From positions 8,291,001 to 8,355,000 of the forward strand of contig NZ_CP163443.1 of assembly GCF_041053055.1 (NCBI RefSeq): a DNA stretch of 64,000 nt. Reading direction: 5' to 3'. Below the pieces are notes generated by a model. The model was not told the origin of the DNA, made no database searches, and worked only from the letters and a program-made list of their open reading frames with translations. Shown piece by piece: positions 53,117 to 61,803 of the stretch (position 1 is the first letter of the stretch; every line of letters begins with the position of its first letter). A program made the position numbers and the translations under genes. This stretch comes from Streptomyces sp. R41. Lineage in GTDB: Bacteria; Actinomycetota; Actinomycetes; Streptomycetales; Streptomycetaceae.

Positions 53117-53746
53117 TCAGCCTCTCCGGATGACCCCTCGCTCCGTGGCCACCGCGACCGCCGCCGTGCGCGAATCCACGCCCAACTTGGCGTAGATGTG
53201 CACCAGATGGGACTTCACCGTCGCCTGGCTCAGGAACAGTCGCTTGCTGATCTGTTGGTTGGAGAGGCCGTCCTTGACGAGTTCGAGGACTTCGAGTTCG
53301 CGGCGGCTGAGGGCGGCGGCCGGGGTGCGCATCCGGTCCATGAGGCGGTCGGCGACCGATGGAGCGAGGGCCGAGTGGCCCGAGGCGGCGGTGCGCACCG
53401 CGGCGGACAGCTCCTCGGGCGGGGCGTCCTTGAGGAGGTAGCCGGCCGCGCCCGCCTCGACCGCCGCGAGGATGTCCGCGTCGGTGTCGTACGTGGTCAG
53501 GACCAGGACGCGAGGCGCGTCGGGGCGTGCCGTGATCGCCGCCGTGGCCTGCGCGCCGTGCATGCCGGGACCGAACTGCAGGTCCATGAGGACGAGGTCG
53601 ACGCCGCCCGCCCCGGCGCGGTCGACCGCGGCCTCCGCCGTCGGTGTCTCCGCGACGATCTCGAAGTCCGGCTCCGCGGACAGGACGGCGCGCAGTCCGG
53701 CGCGTACGACGGGATGGTCGTCCGCGAGCAGCAGGCGGATGGTCAT
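53117..53746 (-). CDS. Two-component response regulator (NarL/LuxR family)
   Basis: A 209-residue response regulator. The receiver domain (residues 1-~120) starts IRLLLADDHPVVRAGLRAVL with acidic DD, has the phosphoacceptor Asp in GGVDLVLMDLQFGPG, the Thr in VLVLTTYD and the Lys in GYLLKDAPPEEL. The C-terminal LuxR HTH is LSRRELEVLELVKDGLSNQQISKRLFLSQATVKSHLVHIYAKLGV. It overlaps the sensor kinase gene by 4 bp. The divergent ABC exporter genes at 55307-57093 are the likely targets. Confidence 0.95.
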   Translation of the reverse strand: MTIRLLLADDHPVVRAGLRAVLSAEPDFEIVAETPTAEAAVDRAGAGGVDLVLMDLQFGPGMHGAQATAAITARPDAPRVLVLTTYDTDADILAAVEAGAAGYLLKDAPPEELSAAVRTAASGHSALAPSVADRLMDRMRTPAAALSRRELEVLELVKDGLSNQQISKRLFLSQATVKSHLVHIYAKLGVDSRTAAVAVATERGVIRRG

Positions 53747-55083
53747 GCGCGGCTCCCGACGGCACGCGCGGAGGGGAGCCGGAGGGCTGCCTGCTCTTCG
53801 GTGGCGGTCGGCTCTCCGGTGACAGGAGGCTCCCCAGTGACAGGAGGCTCTCCAGTGGCGATCGGCTCTCCGGCGGTGCGCGGCTCTCCGATGACGGGTG
53901 GCTTCCCAGCGACGGGCAGCGGGAGCGTGACCGCCACCGCCGTGCCCTGGCCCGGCGCCGACTCGACGGTGAACGTCCCGCCCAGCGACTCCGCGCGCGA
54001 GCGCATCGCGGGGAGACCGAAACCACCGTCCTCCCGGACCCCCTCGGGCCGTACGGCATCGGGGGCGAAGCCGACGCCGTCGTCCACGACATCCAGGGCG
54101 ACCGCCGTGTCCATGAAGCTGAGGGTGATCTCGGCGCGGCCCGCGCGCGCGTGGCGCAGCGTGTTGCCGAGGGCGGACTGGGCGATCCGCAGGAGGGCCA
54201 CTTCGTACGGGGTCGGGAGTTCGCCCGGGGGGCCGCTCACCGAGAAGTGGATCCTCGGGGCGTCGACGGCGGCCGGCCGGCACAGCCGCTCCAGGGCTCC
54301 GGCGAGCGAGCCGTGTTCGAGATCGGGCGGCGTGAGGGCGCGGACGAAGCGACGGGCCTCGGCGAGGTTGTCCTGGGCGGTCGAGCGGGCCTGTTCGATG
54401 TGCGGGGCCGCCGGGGAGTCCGCGGGCAGCAGGCGCTGGGCGGCGCGCAGCAGCAACTGGATGCTGGACAGGCCCTGCGCGAGCGTGTCGTGGATTTCGT
54501 GGGCGAGCCGCTCCCGCTCGGCGAGCGTGCCCGCGGTGCGCTCGGCGTCGGCCAGCTCGGCGCGGGTGGCGATCAGCTCCTCGATCAGCTCACGGCGGCG
54601 CTCGCTCTCCCGGTACAGCGCCTCGTACCCGAGGACCGTGGCGACCGCGACCGCCGCCCCGAGGAGCGGGCCGATGAACGCGCCCGGCGTGATGTGCGAG
54701 CCGTGCGCCAGGAAGCTCGCGATGGCCGCCGCGGCGGTCAGGGCCACCGAGGGCAGGCTCCAGCGCACGGGCAGCAGGTGCAACTGCAGGAAGTAGAGCG
54801 GGAACGCCACCCACAGACCGTCCGGCGAGAGGGTCAGGAGCACCAGCCAGCCCGCGCTCAGGGCGGCCAGCCACACCGCGGCCGTACGCCGTGAGCGGTG
54901 CACCGCCGGGGTGCACACGCCCGCCGCGAACACCGTGCCCACCCCGAGGGCCGACAGCACGACGGCCAAGGGGTGCGTGCTGTCCCCGGAACGGACCGCG
55001 GCCAGCGCGAGGAGCCCCGTGAGCAGTGCGCAGAGGCACAGGCGCAGGGTGGCGACGACAGGGGAGTGGCGGCGGACGTCCAT
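53743..55083 (-). CDS. Sensor histidine kinase (HisKA_3 type)
   Basis: A 446-residue membrane kinase. About five hydrophobic helices occupy residues 1-~160 (for example LCLCALLTGLLALAAV, TAAVWLAALSAGWLVLLTL and FIGPLLGAAVAVATVLGY). The dimerisation/phosphorylation helix is ERERLAHEIHDTLAQGLSSIQLLLRAAQ, with the His in HEIHD. The ATPase has LLRIAQSALGNTLRHARA, DDGVGF and GGFGLPAMRSRAESLGG. The C-terminal ~60 residues are a low-complexity tail of six GEPxxTG-like repeats encoded by an 18-bp DNA repeat. It partners the response regulator, with which it overlaps by 4 bp. Confidence 0.93.
   Translation of the reverse strand: MDVRRHSPVVATLRLCLCALLTGLLALAAVRSGDSTHPLAVVLSALGVGTVFAAGVCTPAVHRSRRTAAVWLAALSAGWLVLLTLSPDGLWVAFPLYFLQLHLLPVRWSLPSVALTAAAAIASFLAHGSHITPGAFIGPLLGAAVAVATVLGYEALYRESERRRELIEELIATRAELADAERTAGTLAERERLAHEIHDTLAQGLSSIQLLLRAAQRLLPADSPAAPHIEQARSTAQDNLAEARRFVRALTPPDLEHGSLAGALERLCRPAAVDAPRIHFSVSGPPGELPTPYEVALLRIAQSALGNTLRHARAGRAEITLSFMDTAVALDVVDDGVGFAPDAVRPEGVREDGGFGLPAMRSRAESLGGTFTVESAPGQGTAVAVTLPLPVAGKPPVIGEPRTAGEPIATGEPPVTGEPPVTGEPTATEEQAALRLPSARAVGSRA
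53810..53917. repeat. 18-bp tandem repeat inside the kinase gene
   Basis: Six 18-bp units starting GGCTCTCC or GGCTCCCC, coding on the minus strand for repeats of the type GEPxxT near the kinase C-terminus. The two closest units are GGCTCTCCGGTGACAGGA and GGCTCCCCAGTGACAGGA. Such arrays can change copy number in frame. Confidence 0.8.
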
Positions 55084-55177
55084 GGTCGTTCCAGGGTAGG
55101 CGGGGCCGAGCGGGCCCCGGTCAACCGAAAGTTTGAAAGTGGGGTGCGCACTTCGGCGGCGCAGGGCTCCGTCCTGT

Positions 55178-55243
55178 GACGAAGCCGGCTCCCTCCTTCG
55201 ACGAAACCGGCTCCCTCCTTCGAGGGCGCGGGCTCCCTCCTTC
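55178..55243. repeat. 22-bp direct repeats (three) between kinase and ABC genes
   Basis: Three adjacent 22-bp units (55178-55199, 55200-55221, 55222-55243), all ending GGCTCCCTCCTTC; the first two differ by one base. The 22-bp period is about two helical turns. They lie 64 bp before the ABC permease start in the 223-bp divergent region and could be response-regulator sites. Confidence 0.75.
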
Positions 55244-55306
55244 GATTCGGGTGAACCGTGCCGTGGCGCGATGCCCCGGACGCGGCCCGGGCCGCAGGGT
55301 GGGGGC

Positions 55307-56344
55307 ATGTTCGTCGCATGGAGAGACCTCCGGTTCGCCAAGGGGCGGTTCACCCTCATGGGGGCCGTGGTCGTGTTGATCACCCTGCTCGTGGGGCTGC
55401 TGTCCGGGCTGACCGCCGGGCTCGCCAAGGAGAACACCTCGGCGATCACCGGCCTGCCCGCCGACCACCTCGCCTTCGCCGCGCCGCCCGACGGCCAGTC
55501 GGTGTCCTTCACCAACTCGACGGTCCCCACGCGCGCGTGGCGGGCATGGGCCGAGCGGCCGGGCGTCACCTCGGCGGAGCCGATCGGCATCCGCACGCTG
55601 AACGCGGCCGCCGGGGACCGTACGGCCGCGGTGTCGGCCTTCGCCGTCGAGCCGGGCTCCGGCATCGCCCCGGCCGGCGTCGGCCCCGATCGGATCGTGC
55701 TCTCCGAGAAGGCAGCCGGCGAACTTCGCGCCAAGGCCGGAGACCGGGTACGCCTCGGCGGCACCGAGCGGACTGTCGCGGCGGTCGCGGGCGACGCCTC
55801 GTACAGCCATACGCCGGTGGTGTGGACCGCCCTGTCCGGGGAAGCCACCGTGGTCGCCCTCCATACAGACGGAACCGACCTCACGGCGGGGGACCGGGTC
55901 GCCGGCACCAGGACCCTCACCAAGGACGCCGCCCTCACCGCCATCGGCTCCTACCGGGCGGAGAACGGCTCGCTGCAGCTGATGCGCGGATTCCTCTTCG
56001 TCATCTCGGCCCTCGTCATAGGGGCGTTCTTCACGGTCTGGACGATCCAGCGCTCCGGCGACATCGCCGTACTGAAGGCGCTGGGCGCCTCGACGCCGTA
56101 TCTGCTGCGCGACGCGCTCGGCCAGGCGGTGCTGATGCTCGCCGCCGGGACGCTCCTCGGCAGCGGGCTCGCCACCGGCATCGGCGGGTTGGTGCGGGGC
56201 GGCGACGTGCCGTTCGTCCTCGACGCGCCGACCGTCCTGGGGCCCGCCGCCGTGATGATCGCCCTGGGGGCGCTCGGCGCGGGCCTGTCCATCCGGCGGA
56301 TCACCGCCGTCGACCCGCTGACCGCGCTGGGCAGCGCCCGATGA
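55307..56344 (+). CDS. ABC transporter permease (FtsX/MacB-like)
   Basis: A 345-residue permease. One N-terminal helix (FTLMGAVVVLITLLVGLLSGLTAGL), a ~180-residue extracellular domain (residues ~45-225), then three helices (FLFVISALVIGAFFTVWTIQRSGDIAVLKALGAST, a second around QAVLMLAAGTLLGSGLATGIGG and a third in AAVMIALGALGAGLSIRRI). The motif 'IQRSGDIAVLKALGAS.PYLL' is the FtsX-family coupling region. Start ATG 55307 with GGGTGGGGG upstream. The ATP-binding protein follows after 41 bp, so they form an exporter, probably for antimicrobial compounds or lipids, under the adjacent two-component system. Confidence 0.92.
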   Translation: MFVAWRDLRFAKGRFTLMGAVVVLITLLVGLLSGLTAGLAKENTSAITGLPADHLAFAAPPDGQSVSFTNSTVPTRAWRAWAERPGVTSAEPIGIRTLNAAAGDRTAAVSAFAVEPGSGIAPAGVGPDRIVLSEKAAGELRAKAGDRVRLGGTERTVAAVAGDASYSHTPVVWTALSGEATVVALHTDGTDLTAGDRVAGTRTLTKDAALTAIGSYRAENGSLQLMRGFLFVISALVIGAFFTVWTIQRSGDIAVLKALGASTPYLLRDALGQAVLMLAAGTLLGSGLATGIGGLVRGGDVPFVLDAPTVLGPAAVMIALGALGAGLSIRRITAVDPLTALGSAR

Positions 56345-56385
56345 TCACCCTGGAAGTGCCTGATGACCACGCTGGGAAGTGACCG

Positions 56386-57093
56386 ATGAGCCTGACTCTG
56401 GACGACATCACGCTCACCTATCCGGACGGCGAGGGCCGTCTGACCGCCCTCGACCGGGTCGGCCTCGACGTCCCGGCCGGGACCATGACGGCGATCGTCG
56501 GCCCGTCCGGCTCCGGCAAGTCCAGCCTCCTCGCCGTCGCCGCGACCCTGGCCACACCGGACGACGGACGCGTTCTCGTCGGCGGTACGCAGACGGGGGC
56601 GCTGAGCCCCGCCGAGCGTGCCGTGCTGCGGCGGCGCGAGATCGGCATCGTCTTCCAGCAGCCCAACTTGCTGCCCTCGCTGACGGCGCTGGAACAGCTC
56701 CAGGTGATGGGCCACCTGGACGGGCGTCGTCGAGTGGCGGACCGGGCAAGGGAGTTGCTGGCCACGGTCGGGCTCGCCGAGCTGGCGCACCGGCGGCCGC
56801 ACCAGCTCTCCGGCGGTCAGCGGCAGCGCGTGAACATCGCCCGCGCGCTGGTCAACGAGCCGTCAGTGCTCCTCGTCGACGAACCGACCAGCGCGCTCGA
56901 CCACGAGCGGGGCGCGGCGGTCCTCGACCTCCTGGTCCGGATCACCCGGGAGCGCGCCACGGCCACCGTCCTGGTGACGCACGACCGCGCCCACCTCGGG
57001 GAGGCGGACGCGGTACGGGAGATGGCGGACGGCCGGATCGGGATGCCGGTCCGACGGGCGACGGACGACCGGCGACAGACGGCCGGCGCCTGA
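56386..57093 (+). CDS. ABC transporter ATP-binding protein (LolD/MacB type)
   Basis: A 235-residue ATPase. Walker A IVGPSGSGKSSLLAVAATL, Q-loop GIVFQQPNLLPSLTALEQ, signature HQLSGGQRQRVNIARALVNEPSVLL, Walker B LLVDEPTSALDHE and the switch His in VLVTHDRAH are intact. It energises the permease at 55307-56344. It converges on allR with a 13-bp gap and no visible terminator. Confidence 0.95.
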   Translation: MSLTLDDITLTYPDGEGRLTALDRVGLDVPAGTMTAIVGPSGSGKSSLLAVAATLATPDDGRVLVGGTQTGALSPAERAVLRRREIGIVFQQPNLLPSLTALEQLQVMGHLDGRRRVADRARELLATVGLAELAHRRPHQLSGGQRQRVNIARALVNEPSVLLVDEPTSALDHERGAAVLDLLVRITRERATATVLVTHDRAHLGEADAVREMADGRIGMPVRRATDDRRQTAGA

Positions 57094-57106
57094 GGTGACG
57101 GCCTGA

Positions 57107-57910
57107 TCAGGCCCCGGGACCCGAGCTCGCCAGCGCCTCCGACAGTTCGATCGCGACCTGCTGCAGCACGGGCACGATCTTGTCCGTGGCCGCCTCGGTG
57201 ACACGGCCCGCCGGGCCGGAGATCGAAATGGCGGCGGCGGTGGGGGAGTTGGGTACGGAGACCGCCAGACAGCGGACTCCTATCTCCTGCTCGTTGTCGT
57301 CGATCGCGTAGCCGAGCCGGCGCACCTCGTCGAGCGCGTCGAGGAAGCCGTCCGGCGTGGTGATCGTCTTCTCCGTCGCGGCGGGCATGCCGGTACGGGC
57401 CAGCAGCGCGCGCACCTCGTCGGCCGGAGTGTGCGCGAGCAGCGCCTTGCCCACGCCCGTGGAGTGCGGCAGCACGCGACGGCCCACCTCGGTGAACATG
57501 CGCATCGAGTGCTTGGACGGCACCTGTGCGACGTAGACGATCTCGTCCCCGTCGAGCAGCGCCATGTTCGCGGTCTCGCCGGTCTCCTCGACGAGGCGTG
57601 CCAGATAGGGGCGGGCCCAGGTGCCGAGCAGCCGGGAGGCGGACTCGCCGAGCCGGATCAGACGGGGGCCGAGCGCGTATCGGCGGTTGGCCTGCTGACG
57701 TACGTAACCGCAGGCCACCAGCGTGCGCATGATCCGGTGGATGGTGGGCAGCGGCAGGCCGCTGCTCCCGGAGAGCTCGCTCAGGCCGACCTCGCCCCCG
57801 GCGTCCGCCATGCGCTCGAGCAGGTCGAAGGCGCGCTCGAGGGACTGGACGCCGCCACTGGGAGCGGATGTTTTGGCGGCGTCGGTGGTGCTGGCGCTGG
57901 ACGTCGGCAC
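57107..57910 (-). CDS. allR: IclR family repressor of allantoin catabolism
   Basis: A 267-residue IclR regulator. The winged helix at residues ~20-85 (VQSLERAFDLLERMADAGGEVGLSELSGSSGLPLPTIHRIMRTLVACGYVRQ) is followed by the IclR effector domain (LARLVEETGETANMALLDGDEIVYVAQVPSKHSMRMFTEVGRRVLPHSTGVGKALLA...). The GTG start at 57910 has AAAGGA upstream; the longer frame to 58054 would run through the operators. It is divergent from allB. In S. coelicolor the AllR protein represses the allantoin pathway; the four 21-bp-spaced box pairs in this window are its likely targets. Confidence 0.92.
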   Translation of the reverse strand: MPTSSASTTDAAKTSAPSGGVQSLERAFDLLERMADAGGEVGLSELSGSSGLPLPTIHRIMRTLVACGYVRQQANRRYALGPRLIRLGESASRLLGTWARPYLARLVEETGETANMALLDGDEIVYVAQVPSKHSMRMFTEVGRRVLPHSTGVGKALLAHTPADEVRALLARTGMPAATEKTITTPDGFLDALDEVRRLGYAIDDNEQEIGVRCLAVSVPNSPTAAAISISGPAGRVTEAATDKIVPVLQQVAIELSEALASSGPGA

Positions 57911-58016
57911 GGGCGCGGTCCTTTCAAGGCTCAGAATCGAGAGGTGCGGCCCGCAGGGCCTCGAACAGGGCGGTGGCGGGTGACGGGCGGGCAAGTGCAG
58001 CCTACCCGGCAGTCGG

Positions 58017-58079
58017 TTGACTGCCTGGTTGTGCGTAGCTAAGTTCTGCTTCACGGAAGTCTAATTCCGCTTTGTGGAA
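58017..58079 (+). promoter_or_regulatory. allB promoter with tandem AllR-type operator
   Basis: TTGACT (58017-58022), 17-bp spacer, TAAGTT (58040-58045). The boxes are TTCTGCTTCACGGAA (58044-58058) and TTCCGCTTTGTGGAA (58065-58079), pitch 21 bp, overlapping the end of the -10 and the start site as at gcl. Confidence 0.75.
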
Positions 58080-58156
58080 ACGTCCAGAGGGTGCGCATCG
58101 GGGGCAGAGTGGAGAAGTGTGCCCTTGACTGCACGAAGGTCGGAGTGAAGACTCCT

Positions 58157-58171
58157 TCAACAGAACGTTGA
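58157..58171 (+). promoter_or_regulatory. TCAACA-type palindrome upstream of allB
   Basis: TCAACAGAACGTTGA matches the katA/uraD palindrome with one mismatched pair. It lies 65 bp before the allB start and 78 bp past the AllR boxes, so it would act on a second promoter or in the leader. Confidence 0.55.
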
Positions 58172-58235
58172 ATTTCGTTACGCGGACGTAAACCCGCGGT
58201 ATCGGGAGTCAACAGCGGCAGAGAGAGGGGTCCGG

Positions 58236-59576
58236 GTGTCCGACGTCGAACTGGTGCTGCGCTCGACGCGCGTCATCACTCCCGAAGGGACGCGCGCCGC
58301 ATCGGTCGCGGTCGCCGCGGGGAAGATCACGGCCGTGCTCGCGCACGACGCCGAGGTGCCGGCCGGTGCACGCCTCGAGGACTTCGGCGACGACGTCCTG
58401 CTGCCCGGCCTCGTCGACACCCACGTCCATGTGAACGACCCGGGCCGCACGGAGTGGGAGGGCTTCTGGACCGCGACGCGCGCCGCGGCCGCCGGTGGCA
58501 TCACCACCCTCATCGACATGCCGCTCAACTCCCTCCCGCCGACGACGACGGTCGACAACCTTCGTACCAAGAAGGACGTCGCCCGCTCCAAGGCGCACAT
58601 CGACGTCGGCTTCTGGGGCGGCGCGCTGCCCGACAACGTGAAGGACCTGCGGCCGCTGCACGACGCGGGCGTCTTCGGCTTCAAGGCGTTCCTGTCGCCC
58701 TCGGGCGTGGACGAGTTCCCCGAGCTGGACCAGGAACAACTCGCCCAGTCGCTCGCCGAGATCGCCGGCTTCGGCGGACTGCTGATCGTGCACGCCGAGG
58801 ACCCGCACCATCTGGCCGCCGCCCCGCAGAAGGGCGGTCAGAAATACGCCGACTTCCTCGCCTCGCGCCCCCGCGACGCCGAGGACACCGCCATCGAGAA
58901 CCTCATCGCCCAGGCCAAGCGGCTCAGCGCGCGCGTGCATGTGCTGCACCTGTCGTCCAGCGACGCGCTGCCGCTGATCGCCGCCGCGAAGGCCGAGGGC
59001 GTACGGCTCACGGTGGAGACCTGCCCGCACTACCTCACGCTCACCGCCGAGGAAGTCCCGGACGGCGCCAGTGAGTTCAAGTGCTGCCCGCCCATCCGCG
59101 AGGCCGCCAACCAGGACCTGCTGTGGCAGGCGCTCGCCGACGGCACCATCGACTGCGTCGTCACCGACCACTCGCCGTCCACGGCCGACCTGAAGACCGA
59201 CGACTTCGCCACCGCGTGGGGAGGCATCTCCGGCCTCCAGCTGAGCCTGTCGGCGGTCTGGACGGAGGCCCGCAAGCGCGGCCACGGCCTGGAGGACGTG
59301 GTCCGCTGGATGTCCTCGCGCACCGCGCAGTTGGTCGGCCTCGACGACCGCAAGGGCGCCATCGAGGCGGGCCGTGACGCCGACTTCGCGGTCCTCGCGC
59401 CCGACGAGACCTTCACCGTGGACCCCGCGGCGCTCCAGCACCGCAACCGGGTCACGGCGTACGCGGGCAAGACCCTCAGCGGCGTCGTCAAATCCACCTG
59501 GCTGCGCGGCGAACGGATCGTGGCCGAGGGCGAGTTCGGCGAGCCGACCGGGCAGCTCCTGACCCGCCACCCGTAA
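58236..59576 (+). CDS. allB: Allantoinase
   Basis: A 446-residue cyclic amidohydrolase that opens allantoin to allantoate. The metal site is complete: [19 protein letters not shown] (two His), the carbamylated Lys in [38 protein letters not shown] and [13 protein letters not shown]. This spacing is typical of AllB/Alc-type allantoinases. GTG start with AGAGAGGGG upstream. It heads the allB-alc operon and is divergent from allR. Confidence 0.96.
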   Translation: MSDVELVLRSTRVITPEGTRAASVAVAAGKITAVLAHDAEVPAGARLEDFGDDVLLPGLVDTHVHVNDPGRTEWEGFWTATRAAAAGGITTLIDMPLNSLPPTTTVDNLRTKKDVARSKAHIDVGFWGGALPDNVKDLRPLHDAGVFGFKAFLSPSGVDEFPELDQEQLAQSLAEIAGFGGLLIVHAEDPHHLAAAPQKGGQKYADFLASRPRDAEDTAIENLIAQAKRLSARVHVLHLSSSDALPLIAAAKAEGVRLTVETCPHYLTLTAEEVPDGASEFKCCPPIREAANQDLLWQALADGTIDCVVTDHSPSTADLKTDDFATAWGGISGLQLSLSAVWTEARKRGHGLEDVVRWMSSRTAQLVGLDDRKGAIEAGRDADFAVLAPDETFTVDPAALQHRNRVTAYAGKTLSGVVKSTWLRGERIVAEGEFGEPTGQLLTRHP

Positions 59577-59635
59577 ATCCGCGTACCCGCCCCGCACCCG
59601 CAGCGGCCGACCCTCGAAAGGCAGACCTGATCACC

Positions 59636-60751
59636 GTGACGGCGATACCTCATTTCACCGGCGACGCGAACCCCTACGGAGGCGGTGACCCGTACGCGGA
59701 CTACCGCACCGCCGACTTCCCCTTCACCCAGTACGCCAACCTCGCCGACCGGCAGCTCGGCGCGGGTGTCATCGCCGCCAACGACGAGTTCTTCGCCCAG
59801 CGCGAGAACCTTCTCGTGCCCGAGGCCGCCGAGTTCGACCCCGAGCACTTCGGCCACAAGGGCAAGATCATGGACGGCTGGGAGACGCGGCGGCGCCGTG
59901 GCGCCTCGGCCGAGCACCCGTGGCCGACGGCTGAGGACCACGACTGGGCGCTGGTCCGCCTCGGCGCGCCCGGCGTGATCCGCGGGATCGTGGTCGACAC
60001 GGCCCACTTCCGCGGCAACTACCCGCAGGCGGTGTCGGTCGAGGGTGCGTCGGTACCCGGCTCCCCGTCTCCCGAGGAGCTCCTCGCCGACGACGTGAAG
60101 TGGACGACGCTCGTGCCGCGCACGGCGGTCGGCGGCCACGCGGCGAACGGCTTCGCCGTCTCCGTCGAGCAGCGCTTCACGCACCTGCGCGTCAACCAGC
60201 ACCCCGACGGCGGTATCGCCCGCCTGCGGGTGTACGGCGAGGTCGTGCCCGACCCGACGTGGCTGTCCGTCCTCGGCACCTTCGACGTCGTCGCCCTGGA
60301 GAACGGCGGCCAGGTCGAGGACGCGTCCAACCTCTTCTACTCGCCCGCCACGAACACCATCCAGCCGGGCCGGTCCCGCAAGATGGACGACGGCTGGGAG
60401 ACGCGTCGCCGCCGCGACACCGGGAACGACTGGATCCGTTACCAGCTCGTCGGCCAGTCCGAGATCCGGGCGATCGAGATCGACACGGCGTACTTGAAGG
60501 GCAACTCGGCCGGGTGGGCGTCGGTGTCCGTGAAGAACGGCGCCGACGGCGACTGGACCGAAATCCTCCCCCGCACCCGTCTCCAGCCCGACACCAACCA
60601 CCGCTTCACCCTCGCGGCCACCACGGTCGCCACCCACGCGCGCGTGGACATCTTCCCGGACGGTGGCATCTCCCGACTGCGCCTCTACGGCTCCCTCACA
60701 GAGGAGGGCGCAACACGCCTGGCGGCCCGCCACCAGGAACTGGGCGGCTGA
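59636..60751 (+). CDS. alc: Allantoicase
   Basis: A 371-residue allantoicase, splitting allantoate to ureidoglycolate and urea. The two internal repeats are clear: residues ~78-195 (IMDGWETRRRRG...FRGNYP...NQHPDGGIARLRVYGEV) and ~245-360 (MDDGWETRRRRDTG...LKGNSA...DIFPDGGISRLRLYGSL). It follows allB after 59 bp on the same strand. No ureidoglycolate lyase gene is adjacent; glyoxylate release may come from allantoicase itself (some can release it) or a gene elsewhere. Confidence 0.96.
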   Translation: MTAIPHFTGDANPYGGGDPYADYRTADFPFTQYANLADRQLGAGVIAANDEFFAQRENLLVPEAAEFDPEHFGHKGKIMDGWETRRRRGASAEHPWPTAEDHDWALVRLGAPGVIRGIVVDTAHFRGNYPQAVSVEGASVPGSPSPEELLADDVKWTTLVPRTAVGGHAANGFAVSVEQRFTHLRVNQHPDGGIARLRVYGEVVPDPTWLSVLGTFDVVALENGGQVEDASNLFYSPATNTIQPGRSRKMDDGWETRRRRDTGNDWIRYQLVGQSEIRAIEIDTAYLKGNSAGWASVSVKNGADGDWTEILPRTRLQPDTNHRFTLAATTVATHARVDIFPDGGISRLRLYGSLTEEGATRLAARHQELGG

Positions 60752-60754
60752 CGA

Positions 60755-60825
60755 GCGGGTTTCTCGCCCCCGCCGCCCCTACCCATTCCCGTACCTGGGG
60801 GGCTCCGCCCCTCAGACCCCCTGGG
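60755..60825. repeat. Dispersed intergenic repeat, copy 2
   Basis: A GGGTTTCTCGCCCCCGCCGC...CTCAGACCCCCTGG block matching 43266-43328. It contains the same GGGGCTCCGCCCC mini-hairpin and follows the allantoicase stop. Confidence 0.75.
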
Positions 60826-60858
60826 TTGTTCTTTTGGTGCGGGCCGGTGGGGGCTTGT

Positions 60859-60902
60859 CGCGCAGTTCCCCGCCCCCCTGAAGGGGCGCGGGGAACTGCG
60901 CG
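60859..60902. terminator. Long GC-rich terminator hairpin
   Basis: CGCGCAGTTCCCCGCCCC pairs with GGGGCGCGGGGAACTGCGCG across a short loop, with one bulge. It separates the allantoicase gene from the convergent SDR. This GCAGTTCCCCGC hairpin is a widely repeated Streptomyces 3'-end element. Confidence 0.85.
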
Positions 60903-60914
60903 GGCAAACCGCCC

Positions 60915-61682
60915 CTACGCCGCGTACCCCCCGTCCACCGCAAACTCCGCCCCCGTGATGTACGCCGCCTCCGCGCCCGCCAGATAAGTCACCACCGACG
61001 CCACCTCACCCGCCGCCCCGAACCGCCCCAGCGCGGTCATCGCCGCCTGCCCAGGCGCGTACGGCCCGTCCGCGGGGTTCATGTCCGTGTCGATCGGCCC
61101 GGGGTGGACGATGTTCGCCGTGATCCCCCGATCCCCCAGCTCCCGAGCCAACGCCTTCGTCAGCCCGATCAACGCCGACTTACTGGTGGCGTACAACGTC
61201 CCGCCCGGCCCGGGCACCCGCTGTGTCATACAGGTGCCGACGGTGATGATCCGCCCGCCACGTTCCATGCGGGAGGCGGCGGCCTGGGAAGCCAGGAAGA
61301 CACCGCGTACGTTCACGGCCAGGACCCGGTCGACATCGGCGAGGGACAGGCTCTCCAAGGGGGCGAGCAGGCCGACGCCCACGTTGTTCACCAGGATGTC
61401 GAGGCCGCCGAGCGCCTCCACCGCGTGCTGCACGGCGCCGCCCGCCTCCTCCGGGTCCGCGGAGTCCGCCCGCAGCGCGAGCCCGCGCCGCCCGAGGGCC
61501 TCGACGGCTCGTACGACGTCCTCCGCCCCCTCCTTGCCGCTGACGTAGGTGAGGGCGACGTCCGCGCCTTCCCGCGCGAGCCGCACCGCCGTCGCGGCGC
61601 CGATGCCGCGGCTTCCGCCGGTCACCAGGGCCACCTTGCCGTTCATGGTTCCTTGCGAAGTCGTCGTTCCTTGTGAGGTCAT
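60915..61682 (-). CDS. Short-chain dehydrogenase/reductase (FabG-like)
   Basis: A 255-residue classical SDR. VALVTGGSRGIGAATAVRLAREGADVALTYV, LVNNVGVGLLAPLE, the ITVGTCMTQRVPGPGG region, YATSKSALIGLTKALARELG with Tyr and Lys, and IVHPGPIDTDMN are present. The second Asn-Asn-Val-Gly replaces the more usual NNAG. The first 12 residues (MTSQGTTTSQGT) repeat SQGTT and may be an optional leader; MNGKVALVTG is the alternative start. Function is a general keto-reductase; no partner gene is adjacent. Confidence 0.9.
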   Translation of the reverse strand: MTSQGTTTSQGTMNGKVALVTGGSRGIGAATAVRLAREGADVALTYVSGKEGAEDVVRAVEALGRRGLALRADSADPEEAGGAVQHAVEALGGLDILVNNVGVGLLAPLESLSLADVDRVLAVNVRGVFLASQAAASRMERGGRIITVGTCMTQRVPGPGGTLYATSKSALIGLTKALARELGDRGITANIVHPGPIDTDMNPADGPYAPGQAAMTALGRFGAAGEVASVVTYLAGAEAAYITGAEFAVDGGYAA

Positions 61683-61803
61683 GCGTCCATCTCAGCGACC
61701 TGGGCAGCGAGGTGCTGGCGGCGAACGGACACCGAATTCGGGTCACCCGGGACCGTGCCCGGATGGCTGGAACTCTTCGCTCCACTTCCCGCGTTCTCCC
61801 GTC

